Shown piece after piece: positions 26,754 to 34,496 of a DNA stretch of 64,000 bases. The position numbers and the translations under genes were made by a program. The notes below the pieces were generated by a model, which did not search any database, was not told the DNA's origin, and saw nothing but the letters and a program-made list of their open reading frames with translations. Source of the DNA: Actinobacillus succinogenes 130Z. GTDB lineage: Bacteria; Pseudomonadota; Gammaproteobacteria; Enterobacterales; Pasteurellaceae. The first letter of the stretch is position 1. Every line of letters starts with the position of its first letter. The DNA is taken from positions 2,255,664-2,319,663 of the forward strand of contig NC_009655.1 in the NCBI RefSeq assembly GCF_000017245.1. Reading direction: 5' to 3'.

Positions 26754-27578
26754 TTATGTTTCGGATAAAACCAACCGCACAATGCGCTGGTCGCCGTTCT
26801 GTCTGACCCAGTTCAATTTGTAAAACAGGCGGGCGAACCACGGGTAGCGGTGGGCGCAAATGCTGCTGATGCCGGTGACTTCGGCCACCCGCCACCTGTC
26901 GTTCCAGCTTTGGAACATGTCGAACCGTTTCGGTGCCCAAAGGAATGCGGGTGCGTTATCCATCGTTCGCAGGGCGTCGTGTTTCTTCTGCATGCGTAAC
27001 AGTATCGGCGGTATGGAATCGAACACCGCTTCGGCCTGAGTCAATTCCCTGGCAATATCCGCAAAAAGCCGCCGTATTTGCTTTTCTTCAAAATACATCA
27101 ACACCCCTTCCAACAGCACCAGCACGGGCTTGCCATGGGATTTTACGGTCTGCATCCAGTCCGTATCAAACAGTGAACCGCAAAGGTAGCGGTTGCCGTT
27201 GGGGGGCAGCAGTTCGGAACGTACCCGCATCATATCGGGCAAATCCAAATCATACCAAGCCGTCAACGGCGGGCTGCCCAGGCGTTCGTAACGCGCGTCC
27301 AATCCGCAGCCGAGCTGGATAACCACGCCGTCGGGATGTTCCGCCAGAAAACGGCGCGTATGGTTGTCAATCAAGGCGGCACGGGCGCAGCAGCCGACCT
27401 GCGACATCACCGCCTGTTCGAATTTGGCAAAATCGTAGTCAATCAGGTTCAACAGGCGTGCCGCCTGTGCGTCTTTCAATAAAGCATCGCCGCGTCCGAA
27501 TTCCACACCCTTTGCCCATAAGGTGATCAGGGCGGTTTCGGACAGTACGTTCAAATCGACAGGGATTTTTTCAGGCAT
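26754..27578 (-). CDS. Class I SAM-dependent methyltransferase (LCMT/COG3315 type)
   Basis: A 274-residue O-methyltransferase-like protein. The SAM-binding motif is VIQLGCGLDARYERL (about residues 88-102), with the acidic block WYDLDLPDMMRVR and VLVLLEGVLMYF, as in leucine-carboxyl methyltransferase-like proteins often annotated as polyketide methyltransferases. The substrate is unknown. A GTG two codons upstream is possible, but the ATG at 27578 sits 5 bp after GGAGG. Neisserial uptake sequences flank it on both sides. Confidence 0.82.
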   Translation of the reverse strand: MPEKIPVDLNVLSETALITLWAKGVEFGRGDALLKDAQAARLLNLIDYDFAKFEQAVMSQVGCCARAALIDNHTRRFLAEHPDGVVIQLGCGLDARYERLGSPPLTAWYDLDLPDMMRVRSELLPPNGNRYLCGSLFDTDWMQTVKSHGKPVLVLLEGVLMYFEEKQIRRLFADIARELTQAEAVFDSIPPILLRMQKKHDALRTMDNAPAFLWAPKRFDMFQSWNDRWRVAEVTGISSICAHRYPWFARLFYKLNWVRQNGDQRIVRLVLSET

Positions 27579-27721
27579 ACACACCTCCGTTCACGTTGCA
27601 CACTTTCTAAGATACATCATTTATCTGACTGACTGCAAAGCAAACGGGAAGCGGTGAAACGATTAAAACTGAATTTAATACCGTAAAAATATGCCAACCG
27701 TTTGAAATGTAAAAAAGGGGG

Positions 27722-27762
27722 ATGCCGTCTGAAAACGGGCTTTCAGGCAATCTGAAAGCTCC
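27722..27762. repeat. Neisseria-type DUS with degenerate partner
   Basis: ATGCCGTCTGAA (27722-27733) is a full 12-mer. It is followed at about 27741-27759 by TTTCAGGCAATCTGAAAG, a decayed inverted copy. Confidence 0.7.
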
Positions 27763-27795
27763 CGTAAAACAATTCGGGTATTAAGGTTCAAATCA

Positions 27796-28347
27796 CTAAC
27801 TGTGCGTTTTTTTCACATAAACCCATACCGCCGCTACGCAGATTAAAAGCCCCAATACCGCAGGTATGATGACGGCTTTGCCCGCTTCTCCCCCATACAC
27901 TATGCTCCACAGGGCTTTGGATAATGCTATCAGCACGATGACGGCGGTTCCGAGCCGAACGTTTCTTTTCCAAAACGCACCGCACAATAAACTTAATGAC
28001 AGCGGGACAAGCAGGGTGAATAATATTTTGACGGCTCTCCATTCCCCCATCAGCCAGTTTTTTTCAAATTCCAAAAAATCTTTAATCCGCCCGTTTACCG
28101 TTTCGGGTTCGGGAAACCAGAACATACTGGTTAAAAGCAAAAATATCGTGATAAAAATACCACCCAAACTTCTTTTATAAGCAAACAGGCATAAAGGAAT
28201 CAGAAACAAAGGACGGATATACCAGCTTGCCTGATTGGCGTGCCTTAAAAAAATCCAGTCGAAAAAACCTTGATGGGTAAAACAAAGCGTGATAAATGCC
28301 ATAGAAAAAACGGCAAAAACCAGTGCGGTTATCGTGTCTTTTTTCAT
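27796..28347 (-). CDS. Uncharacterised integral membrane protein
   Basis: A 183-residue hydrophobic protein with about five membrane helices (approximate residues 8-25, 40-57, 63-80, 105-125 and 150-176) and a charged loop (EPETVNGRIKDFLEFEKNWLMGEWR). I do not recognise the family. It is not an obvious transporter or enzyme. A promoter-like pair lies 110 bp upstream. It is isolated between DUS-marked genes. Confidence 0.7.
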   Translation of the reverse strand: MKKDTITALVFAVFSMAFITLCFTHQGFFDWIFLRHANQASWYIRPLFLIPLCLFAYKRSLGGIFITIFLLLTSMFWFPEPETVNGRIKDFLEFEKNWLMGEWRAVKILFTLLVPLSLSLLCGAFWKRNVRLGTAVIVLIALSKALWSIVYGGEAGKAVIIPAVLGLLICVAAVWVYVKKTHS

Positions 28348-28461
28348 ACCTTACCTCTTTTCACCGAATGCACCGCACGGAGTTACGGATTCTGTTTCTT
28401 CAACGGGCAGTAAAAAAATCCGCCTTTTTCACCTGCTCCCAAAAGAAAAGATGCTCTGCAC

Positions 28462-28490
28462 ATTATAGGGTTTTGAATTTGGGATTTGAA
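28462..28490 (-). promoter_or_regulatory. Candidate promoter for the membrane protein
   Basis: On the minus strand, TTCAAA (28490-28485) and TATAAT (28467-28462) are separated by 17 bp. The predicted leader is about 108 nt. Confidence 0.45.
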
Positions 28491-28583
28491 GTTGGGGAGC
28501 AGCCTTTTTCAGACCAACTGAAAACCGTTTTGCAAAGTTTTTTAAAAAAACAACCGCTTGCATCACGCCAAGCGGCAATTTCA

Positions 28584-29252
28584 TCACAACATTTTCAGCC
28601 AATCGGCCACATCGGTCAGTTCGGCTTCGTTCAGCGTATGCCCGATCGGGTAGGTTTTAAAAGCGGCTTCAAAGCCGTTATGTTGCAGAACACCCACCGC
28701 TTCTTCGGCAAGCGAGACATCTATCGGTTCATCAAATTGACCGTGGGCAAGCAAAACGGGGAATTTTTCATCTCTTTGCAAGCCGTTCAATTGATCGGCA
28801 ATCGGCAGATAGCCCGACAAACATACCGCTCCGCCGAGCGTGTCGGGGTAAGTGAGGCCGGACAATAACGCCAACGCCCCGCCTTGCGAAAACCCGCCGA
28901 TCACGATATTTCGGCTGGTGATGCCGTCTGAAAGTGCCTCGTCTATCAACGTGTGAACATACGCTTTTGCTTGGTTCAGCCCCGCTTCGTCTTGGTTTCG
29001 GTCAAAGCGTCCGTGCGGCAGATCAAACCATGCCGTCGTATGCTGTCCGTCCGCCCAAGTTACCGCCTGCACGGGGGCGGTAGGCAGGATAATCTGCCAA
29101 TCACCGTTCAGCCGTTCCAGCAAAAAACGCCCGACAGGCACGAACTGCCTGCCTGAAAGGGTTAGGCCGTGCAGTAAAATCAAGCGTTTTTCGGCATCGT
29201 CCCTGCCCATCGTAACGGGCTTTTCAGACGGCATAAAGTTTTGCAACGCCAT
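28584..29252 (-). CDS. Carboxylesterase/phospholipase-like alpha/beta hydrolase
   Basis: A 222-residue serine hydrolase of the COG0400 type. The nucleophile elbow GGFSQGGALAL (Ser about 122) and the late His in PIGHTLNEAEL are visible; LLHGLTLSGRQF marks the oxyanion region. The start codon overlaps the stop of the upstream DsbA-like gene (TAATG), so the two are coupled. Residues 7-11 (MPSEK) are encoded by a complete Neisseria uptake sequence (29223-29234), and another lies inside the gene at 28921-28932, encoding LSDGI. Confidence 0.87.
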   Translation of the reverse strand: MALQNFMPSEKPVTMGRDDAEKRLILLHGLTLSGRQFVPVGRFLLERLNGDWQIILPTAPVQAVTWADGQHTTAWFDLPHGRFDRNQDEAGLNQAKAYVHTLIDEALSDGITSRNIVIGGFSQGGALALLSGLTYPDTLGGAVCLSGYLPIADQLNGLQRDEKFPVLLAHGQFDEPIDVSLAEEAVGVLQHNGFEAAFKTYPIGHTLNEAELTDVADWLKML

Positions 29253-29935
29253 TATTCGCCCCCGTCAATGCCGCAACTGGCACCGTTTAAGCCGTCTTGG
29301 TGGTTTTCGGCATACACTTGGTTTAACAGTTGCACCAACCCGCCCACGGGCATTGCCCCCGAAGTGGCGGTTTTGCCGTCAAACACAAAAAACGGCACGC
29401 CCTGCACGCCGATGGTACGGGCTTCGTTTTCATCGTCTTTCACCGCTTGGGCGAAATCATTATCTGCCAGCATTTTGCGTGCTTCTTCGCCGTTTAAGCC
29501 GACATCTTCGGCAAATTTCGCCAAATTATCGTGATTGGCAAGCTCTACATTGTCGCTGAAATAGGCTTCCATCAGGCGTTCGTTCATTTCACCGCCTTTG
29601 CCCAAAGCGTCCGCCCATTTGTAAAGGCGGTGGGCGTCAAAGGTGTTGGTGTTTTTCACGCCCGCATAATTCATAGCCAGCCCCGCCCGTTTGCCCATAT
29701 TTTCAATGTGGGCGATCATCTCCAACGCCCCCTGCGGTGATTTGGCGTATTTTTTCTCGATACGCTCTTGGGTGGTGTTCACCGCCGTTGTGCCCGCCTG
29801 CGGATAAAGCTCAAAGGCCTTGAACTCAACCTGCACTTCGTCTTTATGGGCGAATTGTTCAAGGGCTTGTTCCAAATGGCGTTTGCCGATGTAGCAGTAA
29901 GGGCAGGCATAGTCTGACCAGATTTGGATTTTCAT
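29252..29935 (-). CDS. DsbA-family oxidoreductase (FrnE/HCCA isomerase-like)
   Basis: A 227-residue thioredoxin-fold protein without a signal peptide, so cytoplasmic. The active site CPYC lies in WSDYACPYCYIGKRHLE (about residues 11-14). The C-terminal thioredoxin part GVQGVPFFVFDGK carries the cis-Pro. FrnE-like proteins act in oxidative stress and polyketide biosynthesis. The open frame runs 88 codons further upstream, but the ATG at 29935 has GGAG and family similarity begins there. A divergent HxlR regulator is 114 bp away, a frequent pairing. Confidence 0.87.
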   Translation of the reverse strand: MKIQIWSDYACPYCYIGKRHLEQALEQFAHKDEVQVEFKAFELYPQAGTTAVNTTQERIEKKYAKSPQGALEMIAHIENMGKRAGLAMNYAGVKNTNTFDAHRLYKWADALGKGGEMNERLMEAYFSDNVELANHDNLAKFAEDVGLNGEEARKMLADNDFAQAVKDDENEARTIGVQGVPFFVFDGKTATSGAMPVGGLVQLLNQVYAENHQDGLNGASCGIDGGE

Positions 29936-29974
29936 AAAAGACACTCCGATTTGAGGTTTAAAAAAGAAAGTGCA

Positions 29975-29988
29975 TGCATTATAATGCA
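29975..29988. promoter_or_regulatory. Palindromic operator overlapping divergent -10 boxes
   Basis: TGCATTATAATGCA is a perfect 14-bp palindrome between the DsbA-like gene and the HxlR gene. It contains TATAAT on both strands, so a protein bound here would block both promoters. HxlR regulators usually control a divergent neighbour in this way. Binding is inferred. Confidence 0.55.
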
Positions 29989-30049
29989 CTACATTTTTTA
30001 AAAATAGTACGAAACTTAACGTAATATACTCACCCAAAGGAAAGTACCC

Positions 30050-30388
30050 ATGCTCAACGCCCCCCACTATCAAAACATCGAATCGCTGGACGAAACCGGC
30101 TTCGGCTATGCCCTCTCGCTTATCGGCGGAAAATACAAAATGGTGATTTTGTTCTGGCTGTATCTCAATCCGCCGAATATGCGGTTCAACGAGCTGCAAC
30201 GCAAAATCGGCAAAATCTCGGTTAAAACATTAAGCCAATCGTTAAAAGAGCTGGAAAACGACGGGCTGGTGATCCGCACCGAATACCCGCAAATCCCGCC
30301 CAAAGTGGAATACAGCCTGTCGGACAAGGCCTTGTCCCTGATGCCGATTTTGGACAGCCTATGCCAATGGGGGGAACAAAACCGCTAG
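30050..30388 (+). CDS. HxlR-family transcriptional regulator
   Basis: A 112-residue winged-helix regulator. Family features are SLIGGKYKMVILFWL, RFNELQRKIGKISVKTLSQSLKELENDGLV (recognition helix) and VEYSLSDKALSLMPILDSLCQWG. HxlR proteins often sense aldehydes, quinones or thiol stress through a conserved N-terminal Cys; none is visible near the N-terminus here, so the sensing mode is unclear. It is divergent from the FrnE-like gene. Confidence 0.9.
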   Translation: MLNAPHYQNIESLDETGFGYALSLIGGKYKMVILFWLYLNPPNMRFNELQRKIGKISVKTLSQSLKELENDGLVIRTEYPQIPPKVEYSLSDKALSLMPILDSLCQWGEQNR

Positions 30389-30431
30389 CGGAGGACGGCT
30401 TTTATCAAGCAACCGTAATGGAGAAACTGCG

Positions 30432-30616
30432 ATAAACATCTGGTTTAAATACGCCGTTACCGCTTTTTTGGTGGTATTGGTGTCGGAAGTCGCCAAACGG
30501 AGCTATTGCCGAAATGGGGATTTTGGGGAGCGATCGGGGCAAGCACCTTTTTAACGGCGGGCGGATTTTATCTGTATGCACAAGTGTTAAAACTGTTTGA
30601 TATTGTTTTGTGGTAG
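30432..30616 (+). pseudogene. DUF3147-type membrane protein remnant
   Basis: The N-terminal part reads NIWFKYAVTAFLVVLVSEVAKRS from 30435. It then passes into a different frame ending WGFWGAIGASTFLTAGGFYLYAQ...LW with stop at 30614-30616. Both parts fit DUF3147 family membrane proteins, but the middle (about 60 residues) is missing and the frames differ, so an internal deletion has broken the gene. The position expected for the start codon is ATA, after GGAGA. It follows the HxlR gene closely. Confidence 0.65.
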
Positions 30617-30620
30617 GGTT

Positions 30621-30723
30621 TTCAGACGGCATAAAAGTGTATTTGCAAAATTTTTAGAAAAAATGACCGCTTGCACCCTGCTCCGAAAACGAAACGCCGT
30701 CTGAAAGATAAATTTCAGACGGC
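30621..30723. repeat. Uptake-signal cluster: three Neisseria DUS and one Apl-type USS
   Basis: TTCAGACGGCAT at 30621-30632 comes first. An Apl-type signal follows (complement of GCAAGCGGT at 30666-30674, with TTTGCAAAATTTTT just upstream). Last is an inverted DUS pair at 30696-30705 and 30714-30723 that can act as a terminator. Confidence 0.8.
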
Positions 30724-30933
30724 GTCTCGGTTTTAAACCGCAAACATTTGTTGCAATGCGTATACGGCGTTCTATAAAAAATTATGCTTGAAACGACGGC
30801 TGCCCGTCGGCAGTTATATTCGCAATGTTCGCTAATTGCTCGGGAATGGCGTATCGCGATATTCGGGTGCAACCAGGTATTGCGAGCGAAGTGTTTGTAT
30901 ATTTTTCATGCTTTACTCTTTATCAGGTTGCGC
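30724..30933. other. Intergenic stretch with decayed short frames
   Basis: About 210 bp with no intact gene. On the minus strand a short frame opens MKNIQTLRSQYLVAPEYRDT and stops after 25 codons. Another frame ends ANIANITADGQPSFQA just downstream, suggesting one small broken reading frame. I do not recognise the family. Confidence 0.3.
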
Positions 30934-31773
30934 TTACCGAACGAATCCCTGTGTACGTAAATACCCCAACATCTGTTGCAACGCCTGCCGGTGGTGGTTT
31001 TCGTTTTCAAAAATATGTTTTCCGCCTTTAATTACGGCAATTTCGGCATTGCCTGCCTGATAGCTGCTTCGGGCTTTATTGATGTAGCTCATCGGCACGA
31101 TGTCGTCCGCATCGCCGTGAATAATTAACACGGGCTTGGTGTAGTTGCCGATTTTGCTGAACAGATCAAGGTTTTTTGCCACGTCAAAATAATCTCTGCC
31201 GAGCGGAATCCAGCCGCGATAATTGATTTCTGACGGTAATTTGCTGACATCGGGGGCGAATTTTTTAGCATCGTCTTCCAATACAAAAGCGGGATACATC
31301 AAAATCAAGCCTGCAATATCTTGCGGATTTTGCGCAGCGGTCAATGCCGAGACCACGCCGCCTTGGCTGCCACCGACCACCACAATTTTATTGCCGTCCA
31401 CAAAATCCCATTTTTTCGCCGCTTCAATCACTTCCTGTAAATCGCGCATTTCGGTTTTAACGCTCATCTCCGTGGTTTTACCCGCACTTTTGCTTTCGGC
31501 ACTGCCGCCGCGAAAATCAAACACATAGGCTGCCACGCCGTGTTCGGCAAGGGATTTGGCGTAAGCCTCCATCGTCGCGTGGGTTTTACTTAATTCGTGA
31601 GCGAAAATCACAAGCGGTACTTTGCCTTGCATGTTTTCGGGTCTGTACGCCTTGCCGTAAATTTGATTGAACGCCTGTCCGATGTAAGCCGGGGCGGTTT
31701 GCGGTTCGGCCGCCTGAACGGAAAGCGTATTCATGCCCAAAATAAGTGCGGTTAAAATGGTCTTGATTTTCAT
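30934..31773 (-). CDS. Secreted alpha/beta hydrolase
   Basis: A 279-residue serine hydrolase with a cleavable signal peptide (MKIKTILTALILGMNTLSVQAA, cut near residue 22). The nucleophile motif GGSQGG (Ser about 139), a late acid in HGDADDIVP and His in GGKHIFENENHH form the triad. The oxyanion loop is FAHELSKTH. It probably acts on esters in the periplasm; the substrate is unknown. It lies 11 bp after the PhlG-like gene and is co-transcribed. One Haemophilus-type USS (about 31745) falls in the signal-peptide region, the only one found in the island core. Confidence 0.85.
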   Translation of the reverse strand: MKIKTILTALILGMNTLSVQAAEPQTAPAYIGQAFNQIYGKAYRPENMQGKVPLVIFAHELSKTHATMEAYAKSLAEHGVAAYVFDFRGGSAESKSAGKTTEMSVKTEMRDLQEVIEAAKKWDFVDGNKIVVVGGSQGGVVSALTAAQNPQDIAGLILMYPAFVLEDDAKKFAPDVSKLPSEINYRGWIPLGRDYFDVAKNLDLFSKIGNYTKPVLIIHGDADDIVPMSYINKARSSYQAGNAEIAVIKGGKHIFENENHHRQALQQMLGYLRTQGFVR

Positions 31774-31784
31774 GATGTTTCTCC

Positions 31785-32675
31785 TTATTGCTGTCCGAAT
31801 TGGGCATAAAGTTCAGGCAGAATTTCCGCTAAATGCGTGAACTCGGTCATATCGTGTACCGCCATTTCATAAGCGGAAGACAGTGCGTGCCGTTCGGTCA
31901 AACCTTGGCTTAGGGCAAACTGCACGCCGCGTTCGCCTGCACCCTCAATTTGGGCGATACGGCTGAATTCGGCGTGCGGCGTGGTGTAATACAGGCTGAA
32001 CATTTCCGCACCGCCGTCCACGTTACGTACCAAGTGAATCAAAATCGCCGTTGCTACATTTTTATTGCCAACCGTGTGTGCCCAACCTGATGCGCTGGCG
32101 GTAATACCTTGTTTTTCCAACAGTTCCTGCGTAAAACCGAATTGGGTTGGCGGCACAAATTCCGCTTCGGTGTCCAGCACCATTTCGCCGATGTATTCCA
32201 CAATATGGTTGCTGTTGTTGTAAAACCGTTCTTCAAAACTCAACGACGTATCCGCCGCACGCTCAGGATCGGCTAGGCTGTTGTTGATATGCGCCTGCGG
32301 AAACCACAGCGTGTAACGCTCTTTTTCCACCGTGTGCCACAGCATCCACCATTTGAACATTTCGCTATTGACGTTCGGCATAAAATGACGCGAACAGGTA
32401 AACGCGGTAATGCCGCGTCCGCCCTCGTTCAACACGCCGTAACCGCTCACAGGCATTTGATACGGATCGGCCAACCAACGGTTCAGATTCTCCGCCGTCG
32501 GGGCGAAAATTTTTTCAGACGGCAACGCACCCGCATTGACGGCATTGACCATTTCGACAGGTGCAGCCAATTGCGGATTAAAGAATTTTTCATAGCTTTT
32601 ACCTTTGATATTTTGGGCGTTTTGTCTGCCTTGAATTTGCATTACAGGTTGTAAATACGTAATTTGGGTTTTCAT
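31785..32675 (-). CDS. PhlG-like (2,4-diacetylphloroglucinol hydrolase family) protein
   Basis: A 296-residue protein resembling the DAPG hydrolase domain, a zinc enzyme cleaving a carbon-carbon bond next to a phenolic ring. Conserved-looking metal-site residues lie in MLWHTVEKERYTLWFPQAHINN (His/Glu/His about 115-135), YIGEMVLDTEAEF and a C-terminal HDMTEFTHLAEILP. The ATG at 32675 is chosen over one eleven codons upstream because homology begins at MKTQITYLQ. GALPSEK (32514-32523) is encoded by a Neisseria uptake sequence. It is divergent from a TetR gene. Confidence 0.7.
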   Translation of the reverse strand: MKTQITYLQPVMQIQGRQNAQNIKGKSYEKFFNPQLAAPVEMVNAVNAGALPSEKIFAPTAENLNRWLADPYQMPVSGYGVLNEGGRGITAFTCSRHFMPNVNSEMFKWWMLWHTVEKERYTLWFPQAHINNSLADPERAADTSLSFEERFYNNSNHIVEYIGEMVLDTEAEFVPPTQFGFTQELLEKQGITASASGWAHTVGNKNVATAILIHLVRNVDGGAEMFSLYYTTPHAEFSRIAQIEGAGERGVQFALSQGLTERHALSSAYEMAVHDMTEFTHLAEILPELYAQFGQQ

Positions 32676-32725
32676 TTTTTGCTCTCGCTGTGTAAAAAAG
32701 ATGTGCAAATTTTAGGAAAAATCAG

Positions 32726-32771
32726 ACCGCTTGCACATCGACAACAACAGGATAGATTGTCATAATAGACA
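32726..32771. promoter_or_regulatory. Divergent control region of the PhlG-like/TetR pair
   Basis: An Apl-type uptake signal (complement at 32726-32734) is followed by TGTC-N6-GACA (32758-32771), a short dyad between the two divergent starts that could be a TetR operator. Evidence is symmetry and position only. Confidence 0.35.
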
Positions 32772-32825
32772 TACAAAAAAGCAGTTTAGTATTGTTATTT
32801 AGATATTTTGACGGAGCGTTGTCTG

Positions 32826-33371
32826 ATGAAAACCGATTTGCGCATCTTGCGTACCCAAAAAGCCATTCGGGAAGCCTTTTTACAGCTTCTCAACCAAAAA
32901 GATTACAAAGAGATCAGCGTGCGGGAGATTTTGGAGCGAGCGATGGTCAACCGAATGACGTTTTACAAATACTATTCGGGCATTGATGATTTAGTGGCAA
33001 AACTGATTGCCGAATTTAAGGCGTTTTATGCTCAAAGCGTCTACGAACGCTTCACTTCGCCGAATGTCGCCGAATTTTTGCAGAACAACCTGCCTGCATT
33101 TCAGGAAAAAATTCCGCTGATGCTGGCATTGCAGAACATTCAGACCAAGCGGCACCATCTTTATCAAGATCAGCTGGATATTGTCAAAACGGTTTTTTTG
33201 GAAAAGTTCGCCGCCACTGCATACGATGAATTTAAGGATTATCAGGCAACGATGTTTGCCATGGCAGTAGTCGGCACCGAGCGGTATTACGCCGAAAGAG
33301 GCGAGCCGCTCCCCGCCGAAAAACTACCCGAACAATGGCGACATATTGCTGCGGCGTTAGGGGGGAAATGA
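32826..33371 (+). CDS. TetR-family transcriptional regulator
   Basis: A 181-residue regulator. The helix-turn-helix region is AIREAFLQLLNQKDYKEISVREILERAMVNRMTFYKYYSGIDDL (about residues 10-55). The C-terminal helical ligand domain is divergent, as usual. The ATG at 32826 has GGAG upstream; an in-frame TTG at 32808 is not needed. It probably represses the divergent PhlG-like/hydrolase operon, as inferred from gene order. Confidence 0.9.
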   Translation: MKTDLRILRTQKAIREAFLQLLNQKDYKEISVREILERAMVNRMTFYKYYSGIDDLVAKLIAEFKAFYAQSVYERFTSPNVAEFLQNNLPAFQEKIPLMLALQNIQTKRHHLYQDQLDIVKTVFLEKFAATAYDEFKDYQATMFAMAVVGTERYYAERGEPLPAEKLPEQWRHIAAALGGK

Positions 33372-33378
33372 GATTTTC

Positions 33379-33547
33379 AGGCAGCCTGAAAGCCGTTTTA
33401 CCCGCTTCGCCCGCACCTTCTGAACCGTCGGCAAGCCGATGTTCCCGATGTTCAGATGCAGAAATTTTGCAAAATTTTTTCAAAAAATGACCGCTTGTAA
33501 CCTGCAAAAATAAAACGCCGTCTGAAAATTTAGCTTTCAGACGGCAT
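33379..33547. repeat. Mixed uptake-signal cluster after the TetR gene
   Basis: AGGCAGCCTGAA (33379-33390) matches the Kingella-type DUS dialect. ACCGCTTGT (33490-33498) is an exact Apl-type USS complement with TTTTGCAAAATTTTTT upstream. GCCGTCTGAA (33517-33526) and TTCAGACGGCAT (33536-33547) form a Neisseria DUS hairpin that terminates both converging genes. Three dialects lie within 170 bp. Confidence 0.85.
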
Positions 33548-33555
33548 TCCCCAAA

Positions 33556-33996
33556 TCACCCGATCTCACGGGTTTCGCTAATCATAAAGTTGGCGATACG
33601 CTTTTTAATCAGCCAGTTGCCGTTTTGTTTGGTGTAGGTATCGTTGTAACGTACGCTGTGTTCCAGCAGGGTTTGTTTACCCTCTTTTTCTTCCACCAGT
33701 TTCACCAGACAATAATTGATTGCCGTGGCGTTGTTTTCATCTTGGAAAGTAACGGTGTGCTGACCGTTCAAGTGATAGACGCTGTGGAAAGGGGCAAGAT
33801 ATTCGGCGAACACTTTTTCAATTTCGCCCGTGCCTTTCATTTCAAACACCAGTTTGCCGCCGATATAGGTATTAACCACCGCATCTTGCGTAAATAAAGG
33901 CATTTGTTCGGCGACTTTCTTTTCGTCGGCAAGGTTGGAAAAGGTATCCACCAAGTCTTTTAAGGCTTGGCGTTCGGTTTGGATATTAAAGCTCAT
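33556..33996 (-). CDS. SnoaL/NTF2-like protein
   Basis: A 146-residue cone-shaped fold protein (MSFNIQTERQALKDLVDTFSNLADEKKVAEQMPLFTQDAVVNTY...). The pattern of N-terminal helices followed by strands ending VRYNDTYTKQNGNWLIKKRIANFM is typical of SnoaL-like proteins, which bind small hydrophobic ligands or act as isomerases and cyclases. The start at 33996 has GGAG 8 bp upstream; the longer frame has no support. It lies 29 bp after a second NTF2-like gene in the same operon. Confidence 0.75.
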   Translation of the reverse strand: MSFNIQTERQALKDLVDTFSNLADEKKVAEQMPLFTQDAVVNTYIGGKLVFEMKGTGEIEKVFAEYLAPFHSVYHLNGQHTVTFQDENNATAINYCLVKLVEEKEGKQTLLEHSVRYNDTYTKQNGNWLIKKRIANFMISETREIG

Positions 33997-34025
33997 AATA
34001 TGCTCCGTTATTGAAGTTAAAAAAG

Positions 34026-34496
34026 TTAAAACAAAGTAGCAACGGCATTTTGTACCTGCCAGACATTGCCGTTTTTCATCGCCCGATAGTGCAGTTGCAG
34101 GTTCCAGGTTCCGCTTGCTCCCCAAATGGTGGCACGGGTGCGGGCTTTGCCGATCACATCAGCCGTATTGCCGTTTATTCGCACATTGACGCTGTGTTCG
34201 TCTATTTGGTGGTATTGCATTTTGCCCGTTTCAATATGGTTTAACCATTCGCTTTTGCTTTGTTTGTAGCCTGTGATGTGGGTAAGGGTAAAGCCGTCGG
34301 CAGTCAGCCTGTCAATCGTTTCGCTGTCTTTATCCAACATCGCCCGATTGATTCGGCGGTAAATGCCGGTCAAAACCTGTTCATCGTTCATGGTCTGTTT
34401 GTCCGTTTGTCTGCCCGTCTGTTCAGGCGGGGCGGTGTCGGCATAAGTGCAGGCCGATACGCCCAATATCACCGTCAGGATAAGGGGTTTTATCAT
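34026..34496 (-). CDS. NTF2-like (DUF4440/SnoaL) lipoprotein
   Basis: A 156-residue exported protein. The signal peptide ends in the lipobox GVSAC (Cys 16). The mature domain (IYRRINRAMLDKDSETIDRLTADGFTLTHITGY...VWQVQNAVATLF) is an NTF2 fold of the DUF4440 kind. The start overlaps the upstream hydrolase stop by 4 bp, showing translational coupling. A cytoplasmic SnoaL paralogue follows. Function is unknown. Confidence 0.78.
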   Translation of the reverse strand: MIKPLILTVILGVSACTYADTAPPEQTGRQTDKQTMNDEQVLTGIYRRINRAMLDKDSETIDRLTADGFTLTHITGYKQSKSEWLNHIETGKMQYHQIDEHSVNVRINGNTADVIGKARTRATIWGASGTWNLQLHYRAMKNGNVWQVQNAVATLF

